This document shows positions 10,836-14,562 of a DNA stretch of 14,562 nucleotides, in pieces. The notes under the pieces are model-generated. The model searched no databases, was not told the origin of the DNA, and was given only the letters and a program-made list of their open reading frames with translations. The stretch comes from Eimeria necatrix (lineage: Eukaryota; Apicomplexa; Conoidasida; Eucoccidiorida; Eimeriidae), in assembly GCF_000499385.1 (NCBI RefSeq), contig NW_013654777.1, forward strand, positions 1 through 14,562. The letters are read 5' to 3'. A program made the translations under genes and the position numbers. Each line of letters starts with the position of its first letter. Within the stretch, counting starts at the first letter, position 1.

Positions 10836-11290
10836 GAAAGGCGAGGATGTTGAGTCTTTGGGTTTTAGATTGTTGGCATAGTTGATGTTGCGTCATGGAT
10901 ACTGGCGATATACAATCTATCAGAGGTCTGTCCAACATTTAGTTCAGTTGTAATTGAGATGTTCGCATTGCGTCTAGCTCGGAAACTGAAGAGAAACGCG
11001 TCTTGTGCTTGTGTTGCGTGGCTGCGCGATTTGTTCTGGAACAGATTGGCTAGCTAAAAACATCTAATTTCAGGTGCTACCGCACTCATAACGCACTCAG
11101 CAGCTGAATGTGTGTTTGTGGGCGAACGTCGAGCACAAGCGTCCAGAAACATTTTTCATGGCAAAAATACGCATTTCACGATAGTGTACACTCACCACCC
11201 GGGGACACGCACGTACATACTGCTTAGAAAAACAAAAGGATCTGCAATTCGATTTGGCATTTGCTTCTGGCGGTGTTCAAGACCTGCAGC

Positions 11291-11801
11291 AAGCCCTGTG
11301 CGTAGGAACAACGCCTCGCATAAACACAACTCAAGTGTGCCATTCTGCGCTGCTGTTCACAATCAAGCACCGCAAGCACATGCAGCACCACGTTGTGTCA
11401 GTTGCCTTACATGCAGTAGCTTTGACGCTTCCACTTGATCTTTGTGATACAACATACTCTGGTTTTGCAAAGGAGCAGTATCGCATGCTTTCGGGAAACA
11501 AAGCGGTGTTGCAGGGAGTACGCAGTTGTCTTTGCGGGGCCACCAAAAATAGTCTAGTAGGGTGTTGAGTGCTAATCGTGAAACGTGCTTTTTGTAGAAT
11601 TTTAAAGTGATTGCTTGGAGATTGTATCCGTGTTTGACCTGCAGCTTGTGTGCATTTGACGTGGTTTGGTGTACAATGTGCTTGCACCTTGCTGCTTTGC
11701 CTGCTGATATGTTGCTGTGGGCTGAATGCTTGTGGCGCGCTGAAGGCTCAGATGTCACACATTTATCCAGAGATTGTGGTGTCTTGATTTGGAGCCCTTA
11801 G
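11291..11801. other. Non-coding stretch after long repeat copy A
   Basis: No gene is recognised. Overlapping open frames of 104-131 codons on both strands shadow each other, and none has a motif. One composite site lies at 11512. Nothing else is seen. Confidence 0.5.
11512..11523 (+). other. Composite acceptor/donor site, GGA type
   Basis: GTGTTGCAG-GGA-GTACGC lies 1538 bases after the GGA site at 9974 and 1588 before the one at 13100, outside the recognisable copies A and B. Confidence 0.5.
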
Positions 11802-11938
11802 TATTCTGGACATATGCGGGACGAAAGTTCTGGGATTCGTTTGACGACCTTCAACATGCCTCCCGTGTCCATTATTCTGGACAAATGCGGGACGAAAGTT
11901 CTGGGATTCGTTTGACGACCTTCAACATGCCTCCCGTG
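11802..11938. repeat. 71-bp-period tandem repeat (two copies)
   Basis: Copy 1 covers 11802-11867 and copy 2 covers 11873-11938. Each is 66 bases, beginning TATTCTGGACA and ending CATGCCTCCCGTG, separated by five bases. I see one difference (ACATATG versus ACAAATG). The 13-base tail ACATGCCTCCCGT recurs at 1554-1566. Function is unknown. Confidence 0.95.
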
Positions 11939-13076
11939 GTACACTGACTCGTACTTCACGTAGCAAGTAGATGTTAGCCGCTCGGTCGTCGTTAATCGGC
12001 AAGCCTGTACGCATGCAAAATGTGAACGAATATGTTACTCAGGAATATATGAATATATTGCGTGGCTTCACGAGTGAAGACCGGCTCTATAGTCGCGACC
12101 TTCGCCATGCATAGTCCGATATTATCTAGGGATATAAAACAATGCGAGTACAGTCTTATTCATGCCTTATAACTACAGTAGCAAATGTTGTGTCTCGCTC
12201 GAGAATCCTGCTGTGGGTAGCGTTGTGTAGTTGCCACTTGCGTCACCTTCATTTCCATCCGTTTTGAGTTGCCCTCTGATGCACAGCAGCATTGTGCTTC
12301 CCGAATTCGTATGCGTTAATCAAGTTGCAGATTTGGTTTGATTTCGTTTGGTTGTGGCTTATAAGCAGTCACTCTTTAAGATAGAGATCTTGGCTTTCAG
12401 CTCACATGCCGTGCAGCCTGTACGTGAACGTCGAAGAGTTTTTATCATGCACCTCACGGCGCAAACGCTTGCAGGTTTCGCGTGAAATTAGGGCACGCTG
12501 ATTGATTCGAAGACGCGGAGCCCGCTCGGTGCATGGCATCCTAAGGCAAATGATATTTTCCTAGTAAAGTGGGTTGCTCTGTTGTTCTTGGTACGCCTCT
12601 CTGCAGAAAATCCTACGTCTCGAGGCTGATACATCACAAGAACCTTCGCAATTTCGAGCTTTTCGTTTATGTCTTTCTGAATTAAGCGATTGCTCTGAAT
12701 ATGTGCCGAACTGTGCTGGTGCACCATGCAGTTTACTGAAATTGAGCGTCACGGCACTTGCCGGCATTGAGTTTTGCGATGGCAGCAGCGTTTTCCAGGC
12801 TGCGAGCCGGTGACCCCAAATAGCCATGCTTCTAAGCGCACGCCACAATGCGCAGGTTAAAAGACGATGCATAGCCTTTGCAACATTGTGTCGAAGTGCG
12901 TGCTGTGTTGCAAACGAGCGTATTATACTTCTATGACAAATCAAAACCCTCTGGTGCCTGTGGGCTACATGTTCCTTCGCACGCGCGTTTCTGGGTCATC
13001 TCGAGGCGGCTGGAGCGCTCGGTCTACACGGGTAGTTGTTCCATGTTCAGTAGCAGGAGCATGGCATATGCGATGG
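11939..13076. other. Non-coding stretch between long repeat copies
   Basis: No gene is recognised; the largest frame is 127 codons on the - strand (12561-12944) and has no motif. A small AT palindrome, AATATAT-GA-ATATATT, lies at 12044-12059. One composite site lies at 12414. Its position in the array suggests it might be a much-decayed middle unit between copies A and B, but I cannot align it convincingly by eye beyond about 20 bases. Confidence 0.5.
12414..12425 (+). other. Composite acceptor/donor site, CCT type
   Basis: GCCGTGCAG-CCT-GTACGT follows a T-rich stretch (CTTGGCTTTCAG) 15 bases upstream. The downstream GAACGTCGAAGAG resembles GAAAGGCGAGGA after the site at 10824. Confidence 0.5.
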
Positions 13077-13099
13077 TTTCAAATACATGCATTGCTTGG

Positions 13100-13111
13100 C
13101 AGGGAGTAGGC
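13100..13111 (+). other. Composite acceptor/donor site, GGA type (repeat copy B)
   Basis: GCTTGGCAG-GGA-GTAGGC is identical to its copy A partner at 9974, although the sequence on both sides has diverged. Confidence 0.5.
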
Positions 13112-13423
13112 GCCCACAGAAAAGTCTTCTAGGTAATGCTCTGTTTTTTTTTCAAAACCACGTTACTTGCTTCTGCTTGGAAGAGAAATTCGTTATCATT
13201 TGATGACTATGGCGATGCTGTGGTTTACCGGACATATTGTGCGCGTTTCGCTGCTGAGCCTCGTATGCTTCACGTGTCGACGTTTGGCCCGCTTTCGTAT
13301 AGGATATAGCTTATCATTTTGCGATAGGGTATTCTTCCGAGCGGAGTCGATTTTCCTGCAATGTTTGCAATGGTCTAAGAGACCGACTGCGCGTGATTCC
13401 TTATCCAAGACACGCAGAAGAAG

Positions 13424-13622
13424 CCCCATGGGGTTTTCTTGCTGATTCCCGCACGAGTTGCGCAATTCACAATGCAAAACTGCTTGTTAGTTTGCGTCTT
13501 TTAGCGCAAAGATATTGAGAAATCTTCATCGCTTGCGACCAGCAAGTTAGTGCATGCTGTCTAGAACAACACTTCGTTTCTTATCAAAAACTGAGGTCAA
13601 TACGACGTCCTAGGTATCGACG
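13424..13622. repeat. 199-bp identical core of long repeat, copy B
   Basis: This matches 10292-10490 base for base, beginning at the palindrome CCCCATGGGG. The flanks differ immediately outside both edges. Confidence 0.93.
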
Positions 13623-13968
13623 CGCGTAAGACCCCGTGGACGAAGCTTAATCATATGCGAAACCGTGCTGAAATGAAAGAAACGTTGGGTGCAGAGTGTG
13701 CCGGACGCAAAACCTGGCATCGTGCATGTGCAGTATTGTAGAGGGGCATCAAACAGTGAAGTGCCCTTCATTTCAGTCATCGGAGAGCACTAATTTAATC
13801 AGAAATGCACAAAGCTGCTGCGGGGCGCAGTCTTTTGGACATACATTGAGAAACATTTGGTGGCCATTCTGGCTGTCGTGCGTGCCCACGTGTTTCAACT
13901 GGATTTGCACGCAAAAGTCCGAAGTGGCCGAATTGCTTTGCGAAATGGCATCAAAGTGTGATGATGTG

Positions 13969-13980
13969 CAGCGAGTATGT
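13969..13980 (+). other. Composite acceptor/donor site, CGA type (repeat copy B)
   Basis: GATGTGCAG-CGA-GTATGT is the partner of the CCA site at 10824. The single change in the enclosed bases turns CCA into CGA and leaves the splice-like halves intact. Confidence 0.5.
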
Positions 13981-14149
13981 AAAAGGCGAGGATGTTGAGT
14001 CTTTGGGTTTTAGGTTGTTAGAGTAGTTGGAGTTGCCTGAATACTGGAGCTATAACGGCTGTGAGAGGTATGTCCACAATATGTTTCAGTTGCGTTTGAG
14101 ATATTTGCGTAGCGTTGCTGTTGGGAAATGGAAAGAAACACGTTTTGCC

Positions 14150-14209
14150 TAGAGCGTTGGCGCGGCTACACGGATCGTTCTGGAAGAGAACTGCCAGCCG
14201 GTAGTGTTT
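14150..14209 (+). repeat. 60-bp perfect inverted repeat, left arm
   Basis: This arm begins TAGAGCGTTGGCGCGG and ends CCGGTAGTGTTT. Its reverse complement is exactly 14503-14562, with 293 bases between the arms. It aligns loosely with copy A of the long repeat, so it is probably the original and the right arm the derived copy. It contains a weak composite site, CAG-CCG-GTAGTG, at 14195-14206. Confidence 0.95.
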
Positions 14210-14502
14210 TACGTGGTTGCTATCATTTTCACAAGACGCTCAGCAGCAGCTGTGTGCCACCACCCCACGTTTGCCCTTTGGGAAGCGTGAGGAAATAAGT
14301 TTTGCTTTTATTAAAAGCTCGGAACCGCATGGTGACGTTCGTACAACAGACATGCATACTGCTCAGGCGAACATCGAGGTCTGCAATTCGGTTCGGCGTT
14401 TTCTTTGAGTTGCAGCTGTGAACTGTAGAGACATTCGTCTGCAGAGACCACGCCCCTCACACACACAAAGTAACTGCGCGACTGTGCTTTGCTGCCACAT
14501 TC

Positions 14503-14562
14503 AAACACTACCGGCTGGCAGTTCTCTTCCAGAACGATCCGTGTAGCCGCGCCAACGCTCTA
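14503..14562 (-). repeat. 60-bp perfect inverted repeat, right arm
   Basis: This is the exact reverse complement of 14150-14209, and it runs to the last base of the window. The match could continue beyond the end. Exact identity stopping at the sequence end is typical of a fold-back or graph hairpin at a contig end, though a real inverted duplication is possible. Confidence 0.95.

Larger units (their letters stand above)
9951..11290. repeat. Diverged long repeat, copy A
   Basis: This segment pairs with copy B at about 13077-14420, in the same orientation and about 3.13 kb away. Shared landmarks in order are CTTGGCAGGGAGTAGGCGCC, TGACTATGG, a 199-bp identical block, about 200 bp roughly nine-tenths identical after a 10-base length difference, AATTGCTTTGCGAAATGGCA, the composite site followed by GGCGAGGATGTTGAG, and TCTGCAATTCG. 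Part of 10000-10290 is only weakly similar. The ends are approximate. Neither copy holds a credible gene, and small insertions break any common reading frame. Confidence 0.85.
13077..14420. repeat. Diverged long repeat, copy B
   Basis: This is the partner of copy A (about 9951-11290). Landmarks occur in the same order and orientation, with offsets of 3126 to 3145 bases. Ten extra bases lie near 13623-13634. The left arm of the terminal inverted repeat falls inside this copy and aligns loosely with 11005-11060 of copy A, so that arm is ordinary repeat sequence. Confidence 0.85.

Noticed and set aside
11211..11222. CAG-TAT-GTACGT on the - strand
   Set aside because: It is the only such site I found on that strand, consistent with chance; kept as the strand control.
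11254..11758. Overlapping frames of 104-131 codons on both strands
   Set aside because: They shadow each other, none shows a motif, and nothing singles one out as real.
11961..11972. TAG-CAA-GTAGAT on the + strand
   Set aside because: Neither half resembles a splice consensus closely; likely a chance match to the loose pattern.
13696..13998. 100-codon frame in long repeat copy B, partly open in copy A
   Set aside because: The aligned frame in copy A ends early, and the many base differences between copies are not concentrated at third codon positions.
34..14206. Array as a row of intron-generating transposons with 3-bp target duplications as the spacers
   Set aside because: Target duplications would make neighbouring triplets identical, but they alternate CCN and GGN, and interval lengths vary from about 230 to 1500 bases or more without shared interior sequence.

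Overview
The window looks like non-coding nuclear DNA from a eukaryote. I find no recognisable protein-coding gene, rRNA, tRNA, CRISPR array or bacterial-style operon. Open frames are short, often lack an ATG, and show no domain I know. The + strand is full of splice-like signals (TGCAG acceptors, GTAHGY donors) and of the heptamer TGCATGC, a known target of apicomplexan AP2 factors. A coccidian apicomplexan (Toxoplasma/Neospora/Sarcocystis/Eimeria relatives) is my best guess, at low confidence.

The dominant signal is a composite 12-base site, CAG-NNN-GTAnnn: an acceptor-like TGCAG, exactly three bases, then a donor-like GTACGT, GTATGT or GTAAGC. By hand I find 17 CAG-NNN-GTA sites on the + strand, plus TAG versions, against one on the - strand; about 3-4 per strand would be expected by chance. 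The three enclosed bases are almost always CCN, GGN or CGA. From 8274 to 13111 they strictly alternate CCN/GGN.

Layout: 1-490, single-copy DNA with one site. 491-1244, a perfect two-copy tandem repeat of 377 bp that duplicates one site-to-site interval. 1245-2384, single-copy DNA with one site. 2385-6139, a stretch with no CAG-type site. 6140-9950, sites every 0.3-0.8 kb in otherwise featureless DNA. About 9951-11290 and 13077-14420, two diverged copies of a 1.35-kb segment about 3.13 kb apart, which share a 199-bp block with no differences. 11802-11938, a two-copy 71-bp tandem repeat. 14150-14209 and 14503-14562, a perfect 60-bp inverted repeat whose right arm ends at the last base of the window, which suggests a fold-back at a contig end.

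The most economical reading is a + strand transcription unit, or the relic of a tandemly amplified one, in which introns meet across three-base microexons or recursive-splicing points. This is inference: no transcript evidence is available here, and a repeat family keeping only its ends is a serious alternative.
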